DNA of 64,000 nucleotides, taken from assembly GCA_017451735.1 (NCBI GenBank), contig JAFTNU010000012.1, positions 1 through 64,000 on the forward strand. The letters run 5' to 3'. The notes beneath the pieces were generated by a model that had not been told where the DNA came from, searched no databases, and saw only the letters and a list, made by a program, of their open reading frames with translations. A program made the translations under genes and the position numbers. How positions within the stretch are numbered: the first letter of the stretch is position 1; every line of letters begins with the position of its first letter. Below, one piece after another: positions 9,371 to 17,913 of the stretch. This DNA is from Clostridia bacterium. GTDB lineage: Bacteria > Bacillota > Clostridia > Oscillospirales > CAG-272.

Positions 9371-11027
9371 AAGTATTATTTTGGGTATCTAATTCGTCAC
9401 GGGAGACAAAGGCATCCGAATAGCCGGGCTTGCTTTCCTCCTCTGCCACCACAGTTTCCCATGCGGGCGGCCATACGATCCGAATATATACGGTGGCATC
9501 GGCGGTGACATAATCAGGGTGACTGAGGGTGATATAGACCAAATGCCAACCCACCTTCGTGCAATTTCCCGCGCCATCCTCCCCTCCCGTGATGGTAACG
9601 GTGGTCCCTTCCGGCAAGGTGCCTTCAATCAAAGGGGTCATCGCACTTCCGGTATACTTACAAATGGTGTTGTAGGGCGTAATGCCCGTAAAGCGCAATT
9701 TGCGAGGAGCCGGGGTGGTTGGTACGGCCTCTGCCATATCTCCCCAAGGGTCGCTCCATTTCACAAGAACATTGGCCTCCACGACGTTTTCGATGGAGGC
9801 GGCAGTGACCGCATATTTGGCGTAACTGCCATCCCGGTAGATCATTTCTGCCTGTGTGGTCCCCGCGACCATTTCTGCCCAGGGCTCACCCGTTCCGGGG
9901 TAATGTACGATGAAATCCGGTGTAAAATAGGTTTCTGCAACATTCTTTTGTAACGTGGCATAATCGCTTTCGTACATCGAAAAACGATGATTGGTATCCA
10001 AACGAGCCTTGCAGACCAGACCGCTTTCGTCAAATTCGATTTTGATTTGCTTAGCCAGGCGAAAATAATACGAACCCGATCCGGAGCCCGAAAATCATGT
10101 CAATGCTATGTCAAGGTGCTTGCAAATATCCGCATATTTCCTACGCCCTTTTCCTTGCCTTGGCAAGATTTTCGAGCTCGGGATTTCAAGGAACCTGTAA
10201 GCGAAGATTTTTTGAGTGATTTTGATGTTGGACACGCGCAGGAAAGTGTGGACTTTTCAAGCGTGAACAGCGTTAAAAGCACCGAAAAATCTCGCTTACA
10301 GGCGAGTTCGCATTATTTTCGCCTGGCTATAGGTTCTATCTTCCAATTTCTGCAATTTTTTTGTTACTTCGTTTGTGTTATCCTTTTGATCCGGGAGGTC
10401 AGCTATATGATATTTCCAGTTGTGATAGATCCACACCGTGCCGCCCGTGGCTGTGCCGGCAGTGCTGTCGGGGGTACCCAAAAGATCGGTTACCTGATCT
10501 GCGGTCATTCCCAGATACACTTGTTCGACCGTGTTGATATTGAAAATGTCAAATACGTACAATTGTACAAATAAGGTCAGCGCTATCACAATCACTGCCG
10601 TGCACAGTAGGATGGCCGACGGTGCCCGGTATTTTTTAAAAAAGGCACAAATGCTTTTTGCCCCCTTGCTTAACCCTCTTTTTACAATCGGAGCCTTTTC
10701 ATTCCGATCTGCCTGCGTGGTGGGCTCTTCTTGCTTTGATTGGTTGCCTTGAGAATCAACGTCAGGTTGTATGATGTCTTGCGCAGTATTCTGAACAGGA
10801 TCGGTCGGGACGGGTACTGCGGCAGGTCTGTCTTCACCCGTCAGAAGGGTATCAACCGAAATTTGATAAAGGGCAGCCAGTTTGCAAATCGTGACAAGAT
10901 CGGGTTGCGCTTGATCGTTTTCCCATTTGGATACAGCTTGTGCACTGACATTCAACTGCTCGCCCAGCTGTTGCTGAGTCAATCGGTTTTGCTTACGATA
11001 TGCCGCCAGTCTTTTGCCTAAAGTCAT
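9369..11027 (-). pseudogene. XRE-type membrane regulator gene interrupted by a 274-bp element
   Basis: Read on the minus strand, the gene starts at 11027 with a helix-turn-helix domain (LAAYRKQNRLTQQQLGEQLN, residues about 7-60). It continues through a charged linker, one membrane helix near residues 137-160, and a BamE/SmpA-like segment (YLGMTADQVTDLLGTPDS). It then runs into an inserted element and stops at 10296. Past the element the frame resumes (KQIKIEFDESGLVCKARL) and continues to 9369 through beta-rich sequence resembling bacterial Ig-like/MBG domains. Deleting the element plus one TA joins RTY to KQIK in frame and gives about 460 residues. The 5' part may still make a 243-residue membrane-bound regulator. 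The fold names are from motif recognition; the function is unknown. Confidence 0.8.
10054..10327. mobile_element. 274-bp structured repeat element, copy 1 (TA target duplication)
   Basis: The ends are inverted repeats (GCCAGGCGAAAATAATACGA at 10054, complementary to 10308-10327 with one mismatch). They are flanked by TA at 10052-10053 and 10328-10329. Inside are two long hairpins: one closed by GAGCCCGAAAATC / GATTTTCGAGCTC, the other by CCTGTAAGCGAAGATT and its complement near 10300. No open reading frame of note is present. TA duplication is the habit of IS630/Tc1-mariner transposition; the element itself carries no transposase. Confidence 0.8.
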
Positions 11028-11113
11028 GTTGCCATAAAACCTCCCAAAACTTTTTACGATTTTAGTTTACCACATCTTGCTGCATAATGGTAGCGAAGAA
11101 GAGTTGAATCGGC

Positions 11114-11128
11114 TCAACCATTGGTTGA
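11114..11128. promoter_or_regulatory. Candidate operator palindrome upstream of the XRE gene
   Basis: TCAACCA-T-TGGTTGA is a perfect 7+1+7 palindrome, 87 bp upstream of the XRE gene start. XRE proteins often bind such sites in their own promoters. The link is inferred from position only. Confidence 0.35.
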
Positions 11129-11239
11129 ACTTTCGCAAGAATGGTGAAAATGGCGAAAAATTTATGGTTCCTTGCTCCATTTTAACATGGTTTTGGTGCT
11201 TTGTAAAGAAAAATATACAATTTGCTTCGAAAGCTTTCA

Positions 11240-11282
11240 AGAGAGAGAAGCCCCCGTTTTGAAAACGGGGGCTTCTCTCTCT
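11240..11282 (-). terminator. Terminator of the met operon
   Basis: A long stem (AGAGAGAAGCCCCCGTTTT / AAAACGGGGGCTTCTCTCT) abuts the metH stop codon. The following bases are only modestly T-rich on the minus strand. Confidence 0.7.
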
Positions 11283-13663
11283 CATACTCTTTCATTTGCA
11301 AATTGCTCGGCAAAGCGGACGGTTGCCATGGCGTCGCGACAGTAGGCGTCGGCGCCGATGCTGCGGGCATATTCTGCGGTCAGGACCGCACCGCCCACGC
11401 AGACCTTCACATGGGGCAATTCCCGATGGAGCAGTTCAACGGTCTCCCGCATGGCGGGCACGGTGGTGGTCATCAGAGCCGAAAGACCAACGCACCCGAT
11501 GCCTTGCTCCTTCGCCGTGCGGAGCACGGCCTCGGGGGCCACATCCCGTCCCAGATCGATGACCGAGAAGCCGTAGCTTTCCAATATCACACGGACGATA
11601 TTTTTGCCGATATCGTGAATATCTCCCTTGACGGTTGCCAGGATCACCCGTCCCTTGGTAGCGGGGGCCTCGGGCAGGGTTGCCTTTGCCGTATCAAAGG
11701 CTGCCTTGGCCGCTTCGGCGCTCATCAGTAGCTGAGGCAGATACAGGGTGCCCGCCTCAAAGCGCCTGCCGCACTCGTCAAGAGCCGGTAGAATCTCCTC
11801 CTCCACGATGGTCAGAAGAGATTTTTCGGCCAGAAGGGCCGTGGTCAGCGCCACGCTTTCGGTGCGCAGACCCTTCAGGATGGCAAATTTGAGATTTTGC
11901 GCCCCGTCTGCGGCCGTGTTTGTCGCCGTTGCGGCCGTTGCCGTGCTTGCCGAGGCACCCAGACGCTGGATGGCGGCAATGTAGTCGGCACAGGCAGGAT
12001 CCTTGCCCGCAAGGGCGAGATGCGCATGATAGGTGCGCATCATTATGGCGGAGCCGGGGTTCATGATGGCCGCATCCAAGCCGCGGTCAAGGGCCGCGGC
12101 AAAGAAGGTGGAGGTCACGGTCTCTCTGTCGGGGAGGCCGAAGGAAACATTGGAAACGCCAAGGCTTGTTCCGGCGCCCAGCTCCTTTTTGATCATGGAA
12201 ATGGCATCCAGGGTGGTGCCGGGAGCGGTGATGTCCGAGCTGACGGTCAGGGCCAGTGGATCGAAGATGATATCCTTTTTACCGATACCGTAGGCGGCGG
12301 CCCGGTCAAGGATCCGCCGTGCGATGGCAAGACGGCCCGCGGCAGTCTCGGGAATGCCGCTTTCATCCAGAGTAAGTGCCACCAGCACGCCGCCGTATTT
12401 GGCAACCAGGGGGAAAATGGCATTCATGCTCTCCTCGGTGCCGTTGACCGAGTTGACCATGGCCTTTCCGTTGTAGCGGCGGAGTGCGCGCTCCATAGCC
12501 ACGGGAGAGGAGGTGTCCAGCTGTAAGGGAAGGGCAGTGACTGCCTGCAGCTCGCCCATAACACGGGTCAGCAGGGTGGGCTCGTCCACCTCGGGCAGTC
12601 CTACGTTTACATCTAAGATCTCGGCACCCTGCTCCTCCTCGGCAATGCCGATCTGCAACACGGTGCTCATGTCACCGGCCCGCAGTGCCTCCTTCAGCTT
12701 CTTTTTGCCGGTGGGATTCAGACGCTCACCGATGATCACGGGGCGATTGCCGAACACCACGGCGCGGGAGAAGGAGGAGACCACCGTTTCTTCGCGGGAA
12801 ATGACAGGCAGTGGAGTAAGATCCTTCACTGCCTGCTTTAAGGCGGCGATATGGGCAGGGGTGGTGCCGCAGCAGCCGCCCACGGCGCGGGCGCCTGCCG
12901 CAACCAGCTTGGCGGTGGCGGCGGCAAAGTCCGCGGGGCCTAAATCGTATACCGTTTTGCCGTTTTCCTCCCGCGGGAGCCCCGCGTTTGGATTGGCGAT
13001 CAACGGGAGAGAGGCGTGAGCGTAAAGGGTCTCCATCAACGGGATCATGGCATCCGGCCCCATGGAGCAATTCAAGCCGACGGCATCCACCCGCAGTCCT
13101 TCCAGAAGGGAAAGAGCGGTCAGCGGGTCGGCACCGGTCATCAGCTTGCCCGTGCCGTCAAAGGAGAGCGTGACGAATACGGGGAGGTCGCAGTTTTCTT
13201 TCGCGGCTAGAACCGCCGCCTTGACCTCGGCAGTATCGCTCATGGTCTCGATCAATATAAGGTCGGCCCGAGCCGCACCGGCGCGGATCACAGCGGCAAA
13301 GGCGCTGACGGCATCCTCAAAGTCAAGATCACCCAAAGGGGCAAGCATCTTGCCCAAGGGGCCCACATCCAGCGCTACAGCGGCGCGACCGTCCGCGGCG
13401 CGATGGGCAATGGACATGGCCTCGGTGACCCGCTCGGCGCAATCGTTGGGATAACGCAGAGGATTGATACCGAAGGTGTTGGATTTGATGATCTCGGCGC
13501 CCGCCTCGATATAGGCGCGATGGAGGCTTTCGATCTCCTGTGGATGTGTGCGGTTCCAAATCTCGGGGGCCTCACCGGGGGCAAGGCCTGCGGCCTGCAG
13601 GCAGGAGCCTGTCCCGCCGTCAAAAAATACAAGACCGTTGTGCAGTTTTTCAAGCAAATTCAT
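11282..13663 (-). CDS. metH: Cobalamin-dependent methionine synthase lacking the reactivation domain
   Basis: The 793-residue enzyme transfers the methyl group of 5-methyltetrahydrofolate to homocysteine through B12. Domain order: homocysteine methyltransferase (residues 1-300, zinc cysteines in NCSMG and GGCCGT), pterin-binding domain (about 315-575, IGERLNPTGKK), then B12 cap and B12-binding domain (about 590-793). The last contains DIHDIGKN, whose histidine ligates cobalt. E. coli MetH has about 1,227 residues; the missing part is the C-terminal reactivation domain, which is encoded by the preceding gene. The ATG at 13663 has AAAGGA upstream; an earlier in-frame start would add a proline-rich tail without support. 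Confidence 0.95.
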   Translation of the reverse strand: MNLLEKLHNGLVFFDGGTGSCLQAAGLAPGEAPEIWNRTHPQEIESLHRAYIEAGAEIIKSNTFGINPLRYPNDCAERVTEAMSIAHRAADGRAAVALDVGPLGKMLAPLGDLDFEDAVSAFAAVIRAGAARADLILIETMSDTAEVKAAVLAAKENCDLPVFVTLSFDGTGKLMTGADPLTALSLLEGLRVDAVGLNCSMGPDAMIPLMETLYAHASLPLIANPNAGLPREENGKTVYDLGPADFAAATAKLVAAGARAVGGCCGTTPAHIAALKQAVKDLTPLPVISREETVVSSFSRAVVFGNRPVIIGERLNPTGKKKLKEALRAGDMSTVLQIGIAEEEQGAEILDVNVGLPEVDEPTLLTRVMGELQAVTALPLQLDTSSPVAMERALRRYNGKAMVNSVNGTEESMNAIFPLVAKYGGVLVALTLDESGIPETAAGRLAIARRILDRAAAYGIGKKDIIFDPLALTVSSDITAPGTTLDAISMIKKELGAGTSLGVSNVSFGLPDRETVTSTFFAAALDRGLDAAIMNPGSAIMMRTYHAHLALAGKDPACADYIAAIQRLGASASTATAATATNTAADGAQNLKFAILKGLRTESVALTTALLAEKSLLTIVEEEILPALDECGRRFEAGTLYLPQLLMSAEAAKAAFDTAKATLPEAPATKGRVILATVKGDIHDIGKNIVRVILESYGFSVIDLGRDVAPEAVLRTAKEQGIGCVGLSALMTTTVPAMRETVELLHRELPHVKVCVGGAVLTAEYARSIGADAYCRDAMATVRFAEQFANERV

Positions 13664-13697
13664 AGTGTGTCCTTTCGGGAAAGCAAAATGCGGAATG

Positions 13698-14267
13698 TTA
13701 TGTCTTGATCCCCATGATGGCAGTGACGGTTTTGGCAGGGGAAAGGAGCAGGGAATCATTCAGCCCCACACCGATGCGAGAAAGCTCCAGCAGTGAAAAG
13801 ACCTGCCGCTGAGCCGCGAGAGGAAAATTCCCGTAACCGGGAGAAAACCGTGCTCCGAACCGTGCGGGGGCAAGCTCTGCGCTCAGCCGCTCGGTCAGCT
13901 TGTCGCACAATGCCTCCACCAGGGCGCCGCCTGCCGCATCCAGAACCGCGGCGCGGGCAGGGGAGGTCAGGGCATAGCGGGCGATGCGGCGGTCGATCTC
14001 GATACCCACCGTGGCACAGAACAGGACAAAGCGATCGCAACCCCGGAGCCAGGAATCCCGCAGAACGGGGTGAATACTGTCGGCAAAAGCCAGATCAAAT
14101 ACCCCTGCCCGACAGCGGCAGTCGGCAATGCTTCCGACCTCTGCAAGGCAGGCGCTCAAAAGGGCATCGGTGGCATCGTCGGGTGTGCCCTTGATCCGCA
14201 GATAGGAAAGGGCCTCGGCGGGGGAGGGAGTCAGCTCGTCGGCGTTGAAGGTATAGGTGCGGATCAT
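13698..14267 (-). CDS. Free-standing methionine synthase reactivation domain
   Basis: The 189-residue protein matches the shape of the S-adenosylmethionine-binding reactivation domain of MetH. The decisive segment is RFSPGYGNFPLAAQ near residues 139-152, equivalent to the RxxPGY motif of that domain, followed by a C-terminal LSPAKTVTAIMGI stretch. It would reductively remethylate the oxidised cobalamin of MetH. It overlaps metF by 4 bp and lies 34 bp before metH, which lacks this domain. Similar split arrangements are known in Thermotoga and Clostridia. The assignment is by motif and context. Confidence 0.85.
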   Translation of the reverse strand: MIRTYTFNADELTPSPAEALSYLRIKGTPDDATDALLSACLAEVGSIADCRCRAGVFDLAFADSIHPVLRDSWLRGCDRFVLFCATVGIEIDRRIARYALTSPARAAVLDAAGGALVEALCDKLTERLSAELAPARFGARFSPGYGNFPLAAQRQVFSLLELSRIGVGLNDSLLLSPAKTVTAIMGIKT

Positions 14268-15130
14268 TTCAGAATTTCCGAGAGGTTCCGAAGGATCGCG
14301 GCGGCCACATCGGGCTTGTTCATGGAGTAAACATGCACGGCGCTTACGCCGTTGGCAAACAGATCGATGATCTGCTCGGTGGCAAAGGCAATGCCCGCCT
14401 GCTTCATGGCGTCGGGGTTGTCGCCGAAGCGGTCCACGATACGCAGGAATCGGGGCGGAACCATGTTTCCACCCAGCTGAACGATGCGGGTGATCTGCTT
14501 GGCGTTGGTCACGGGCATGATCCCTGCCAGCACCGGCACGCGGATGCCCGCGTCACGGACCTTGTAGAGAAAGTTGTAGAGGATGTTGTTATCAAAAAAC
14601 ATCTGCGTGGTGAGAAAATCGCAACCGGCGGCCACCTTTTCCGAAAGATAGTGAATATCCTCCTTCTGATTGGGGGATTCGGGATGCCCTTCGGGATAGG
14701 CGGCACAGCCGATGCAGAAATTCCCGACGGAGCGGATCTCCCGCACCAGGTCGGTGGCGTGCTTGAAATCAAAGTCGGCGGGAGTCTTTCCCTGGGGCAG
14801 ATCGCCCCGCAGAGCGAATATGTTTTCGATGCCAAGGTCACTGAGATCCTTGAGCTGGGTGCGAATATTCTCCCGTTTGGTGTTCACACAGGTGAGGTGT
14901 GCCACCGAGGGAACGCCCAGGTCGCTTTGAATATGTGCCGCAATGGCATTGGTAAAGCCAGCTGTGGAGCCGCCCGCACCGCAGGTCACGCTCATAAAGG
15001 GCGGCTTCAGCGCGGCGATCTCCTCTACCGCGTGCACGATGCTCTCGGGAGCGGGACTGGTGGATTTTGGCGGAAAGACCTCAAAGGAGAGAACGGGCTT
15101 TTCGGTGTTCAGTATATCACGGATCTTCAT
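14264..15130 (-). CDS. metF: Methylenetetrahydrofolate reductase
   Basis: The 288-residue flavoprotein has the MetF TIM-barrel pattern: N-terminal SFEVFPPKS with the catalytic glutamate, VTCGAGGST, and FALRGDLP, and a length typical for bacteria (about 280-300). It reduces 5,10-methylene-THF to 5-methyl-THF, the methyl donor used by MetH two genes downstream. The operon order metF, reactivation domain, metH makes a self-contained methionine-forming unit. The ribosome binding site is AAGGAA shortly before the ATG. Confidence 0.95.
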   Translation of the reverse strand: MKIRDILNTEKPVLSFEVFPPKSTSPAPESIVHAVEEIAALKPPFMSVTCGAGGSTAGFTNAIAAHIQSDLGVPSVAHLTCVNTKRENIRTQLKDLSDLGIENIFALRGDLPQGKTPADFDFKHATDLVREIRSVGNFCIGCAAYPEGHPESPNQKEDIHYLSEKVAAGCDFLTTQMFFDNNILYNFLYKVRDAGIRVPVLAGIMPVTNAKQITRIVQLGGNMVPPRFLRIVDRFGDNPDAMKQAGIAFATEQIIDLFANGVSAVHVYSMNKPDVAAAILRNLSEILK

Positions 15131-15151
15131 GTTGGTTTCCTTCTTTCTTAA

Positions 15152-15598
15152 TCATTTAATGCATTGGTTCATTTGAGTGATGGCGGCGTTCAAGCGCCTT
15201 ACGGCGTGCTCGGCCTTGATCTCGGTCAGCTTTTGTGCCATACGGGGGGAGGGCTGCCGTTCCTGTTCCAAACGGTCGAATATATCGCTTGCCATTTCGG
15301 CAAAAGCCGTGGGGGAGGAGATGGGGGAGAGCGCTAAAACCAGCTCCATGCCCGCATCACACAGTGCCACAAGCAGGCAAAGGAGCGTCTCGTCGGCCGT
15401 GCGGAATTCCTCCTCCAGCGCCCGCATGGTGGCGTTGGGGTGGCGGCTTGCGGAAAAGGCTGTGCGGGCGGTATCGAACATATCGGCATTTTGGGTGCGA
15501 TCCTCGTCCAATGCGTCGGCAAATCGGTCTGCGATCCGCAGGATCTCTGTGCGTCGAAGGGCATATTGCAAGCAAAAGCCCCGTGTTTTATCGTTCAT
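15152..15598 (-). CDS. Hypothetical helical protein upstream of metF
   Basis: The 148-residue protein is predicted from its composition to be largely alpha-helical and soluble, with no signal peptide. I do not recognise the family. The start ATG at 15598 has GGAGG at normal spacing and the gene ends 21 bp before metF on the same strand, so it is probably the first gene of the met operon. A role in one-carbon metabolism is only suggested by position. Confidence 0.6.
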   Translation of the reverse strand: MNDKTRGFCLQYALRRTEILRIADRFADALDEDRTQNADMFDTARTAFSASRHPNATMRALEEEFRTADETLLCLLVALCDAGMELVLALSPISSPTAFAEMASDIFDRLEQERQPSPRMAQKLTEIKAEHAVRRLNAAITQMNQCIK

Positions 15599-15710
15599 GC
15601 AGCGCCTCCGTTTCTTATTTTCCTATTGTACCACAAACCCCAAAAACATGGAATAGGGAATCACGAAAAATATCAAAAAATTTAAAAATTACGGCTGTGC
15701 GGTCCCATGC

Positions 15711-15739
15711 TTGATTTTTCCGCCCTGCCGTGGTAGAAT
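15711..15739 (+). promoter_or_regulatory. Probable promoter of the PocR/AraC regulator
   Basis: TTGATT and TAGAAT with a 17-bp spacer lie 22 bp before the start codon. Confidence 0.5.
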
Positions 15740-15760
15740 AGACAGGCGGGAGGTGAGGCC

Positions 15761-16594
15761 GTGCTGGAATTTGATATGGAGGAGATCGCGGAGCTGATCA
15801 ACGATCTCAATATTGTGACCAAGATCAAATGCGTGCTGTATGATAAGGATTTTCGGATCCTGCATGATTACAAGGAACAGATGTGCCCCTTTTGCGCCAC
15901 GGTCAGAAGCGACCCCGCGGCCCTGAAGCAGTGTTTGGCCTGTGATCTGAAGGGCTTTGAGGCCTCCCGGGAGAGTAAAAGCGTTTGTCGCTACCGTTGC
16001 CATATGGGCTTGACCGAGACCGTAACCCCCATTTTGTGCGAGGGTGAGATCGTGGGCTATATCATGATGGGCCAGAATCTGATGTCGGGAGACCGTGAAG
16101 CCGTCAGGCGGCGGATTGCGGATCTTGACAGTCGGGAGCGGCAGGAGGCACTGACGGCGGAATTGGCGAGAATGCGCTCCATCGACTCCAGAGAGCTTAC
16201 CGCCATGTGCGATCTGGTGGACATGTGCGCCTCCTATCTTCGCATGAAAAAGCTGATCAAGTTCAGCCAGACGCCCATCGCCGTGTCCTTGCAGGACTAT
16301 ATCGAGGACCACCTTTCCGACGAGCTGGATATCAGAACCCTTTGCAGAGAATTCAAAGTGTCACGCAGCAGTCTTTATCTGATTGCCAGCAGAGAGCTGG
16401 GTGTGGGGATCACCGAGTACATCCGCAGGGTGCGCATGGAGCGCGCAATGGAGCTGCTTGCCGAATCTGCCGCCCCCGTGTCTCACGTGGCCGAGCAGGT
16501 GGGTTTTTCCGATACCAATTATTTTACAAAGGTATTCAAAAAATATGCGGGAAGAACCCCGACCGCATGGAGAAGTGCCAAGGGGTGTAAATGA
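15761..16594 (+). CDS. AraC-family regulator with PocR sensory domain
   Basis: The 277-residue protein has an N-terminal PocR-type domain (about residues 5-165) recognisable by its cysteine pattern (MCPFCATV, QCLACD, CRYRCHMGL) and the GYIMMGQ segment. An AraC helix-turn-helix pair follows (about 175-275, VGFSDTNYFTKVFKKY). PocR domains sense small molecules such as diols. It starts with GTG at 15761, preceded by GGGAGGTGAG. It lies 104 bp upstream of a co-directional cupin/glycosidase pair, its probable target. Confidence 0.9.
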   Translation: MLEFDMEEIAELINDLNIVTKIKCVLYDKDFRILHDYKEQMCPFCATVRSDPAALKQCLACDLKGFEASRESKSVCRYRCHMGLTETVTPILCEGEIVGYIMMGQNLMSGDREAVRRRIADLDSRERQEALTAELARMRSIDSRELTAMCDLVDMCASYLRMKKLIKFSQTPIAVSLQDYIEDHLSDELDIRTLCREFKVSRSSLYLIASRELGVGITEYIRRVRMERAMELLAESAAPVSHVAEQVGFSDTNYFTKVFKKYAGRTPTAWRSAKGCK

Positions 16595-16698
16595 CCAAAT
16601 TTTAGTCTGAATTGCTGATTTTTGATTCCATATTTCTATCCCCTCTCTTTTGTTCGTGATATGATGATAGTATCAAGAGCAAGGAGAGGAGCTTCCAT

Positions 16699-17898
16699 AT
16701 GCAATTATCGAAAAAATTACTGAATGAGGGTGCGGGCATTCTGCGCTTGGCACCCACATGGGTCCCCAGATCCTTCTGCATTCCCGGCAAGCGGATCAAG
16801 CTGCACCCGGATGACTATTACATCCTCGGTTCGGAGCGGGGCGGCATCGACGAGAGATGGTTTGCCTCCACCACCCATGCCGAGAACGGACCTCTCGCTC
16901 CCGATGACGAAGGGTTGAGCTATGTGGTCAGCAAAGACGGCAGTGAGCGGATGCTGCTCCGCGATCTGATAGAGGAGCTGAAGGGGGAGATCATCGGCGA
17001 AAAATTGTGGGAAAAGTACCACCGTTGGCCGATGTTTTCCAAATTCTTTGATAACAAAGGGCCGCTCCCGCACCACATCCATCACCGTGAGGAGCACGCC
17101 GCAAGAGTGGGCGCATCGGGCAAGCCCGAAATGTACTTTTTCCCTGCCCAATGCAACAACCACGGCGGTACCTTCCCCTTTACCTTCTTTGGCTTGAATC
17201 CCGATGTCAGGCGGGAGGATGTGAAAGCATGCCTTGAGCGCTTTACCAAAGGGGACAACAAGCTGTTGGACCTCTCTCAGGCATACAAGATCACTCTGGA
17301 TACAGGGTGGGATGTGCCCCCCGGGGTGCTTCATGCCCCCGCAAGCCTTTGCACCTACGAGCCCCAGTTCGCCAGTGATGTTTATGCCATGTACCAGTCG
17401 GTGCTTTATGGCGGCGAGTGCGTTAGCGAGGATCTGCTCTGGAAGAATTGTCCCGAGGAGGAGAAGGGGAATTTCGACTATCTCATGGACGTGATCGACT
17501 GGGAAGCGAACACCGATCCCGATTTCAAAAAGAACCGATTTATGGCACCCGTGGTCATTCATGCGGATAAGACCTATACCGAGGAGTGGATCTGCTACAG
17601 GTGCGAGACGGTCAGCGCCAAGCGTCTCACCGTTCTGCCCGGTCAGACCGTTACCGTCAGGGACGAGGCGGCATACGGTATGATCCTTTTGCAGGGTCGG
17701 GGCAAAATGGGGAGCTGGGAGCTGGAAACGCCCACCCTCATTCGCTACGGCGAGCTGACCAACGATGAGTATTTTGTCACCGAAAAGGCGGCACGTGAGG
17801 GGGTTAAGATCACCAATACCTCCGCTATCGAGCCCATGGTGATGCTCAAGCACTTCTCTGAGAATCCCGAGCTGACACGGTTTATGAATCAACAATAA
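16699..17898 (+). CDS. Cupin-fold protein resembling class I mannose-6-phosphate isomerase
   Basis: The 399-residue protein has a metal-binding cupin motif, PLPHHIHHREEH (about residues 115-126), and a later conserved stretch DTGWDVPPGVLHAP that recalls the second metal-site region of type I phosphomannose isomerases. The C-terminal half carries a second beta-barrel-like segment (LPGQTVTVRDEAAYGMILLQ). It may isomerise or epimerise a sugar or sugar phosphate released by the neighbouring glycosidase, but the substrate is inferred. A strong ribosome binding site (AAGGAGAGGAG) precedes the ATG, and the next gene starts 16 bp after the stop. Confidence 0.65.
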   Translation: MQLSKKLLNEGAGILRLAPTWVPRSFCIPGKRIKLHPDDYYILGSERGGIDERWFASTTHAENGPLAPDDEGLSYVVSKDGSERMLLRDLIEELKGEIIGEKLWEKYHRWPMFSKFFDNKGPLPHHIHHREEHAARVGASGKPEMYFFPAQCNNHGGTFPFTFFGLNPDVRREDVKACLERFTKGDNKLLDLSQAYKITLDTGWDVPPGVLHAPASLCTYEPQFASDVYAMYQSVLYGGECVSEDLLWKNCPEEEKGNFDYLMDVIDWEANTDPDFKKNRFMAPVVIHADKTYTEEWICYRCETVSAKRLTVLPGQTVTVRDEAAYGMILLQGRGKMGSWELETPTLIRYGELTNDEYFVTEKAAREGVKITNTSAIEPMVMLKHFSENPELTRFMNQQ

Positions 17899-17913
17899 AA
17901 GCGAGGAACAGAT

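Noticed and set aside
9369..10001. Independent 210-residue gene starting with TTG
   Set aside because: No ribosome binding site precedes it, and its frame joins exactly to the upstream XRE gene when the inserted element is removed.
15947..16110. 1,2-propanediol utilisation locus implied by PocR and PduL-like genes
   Set aside because: No diol dehydratase, shell protein or cob genes are present, and the two genes are 40 kb apart.
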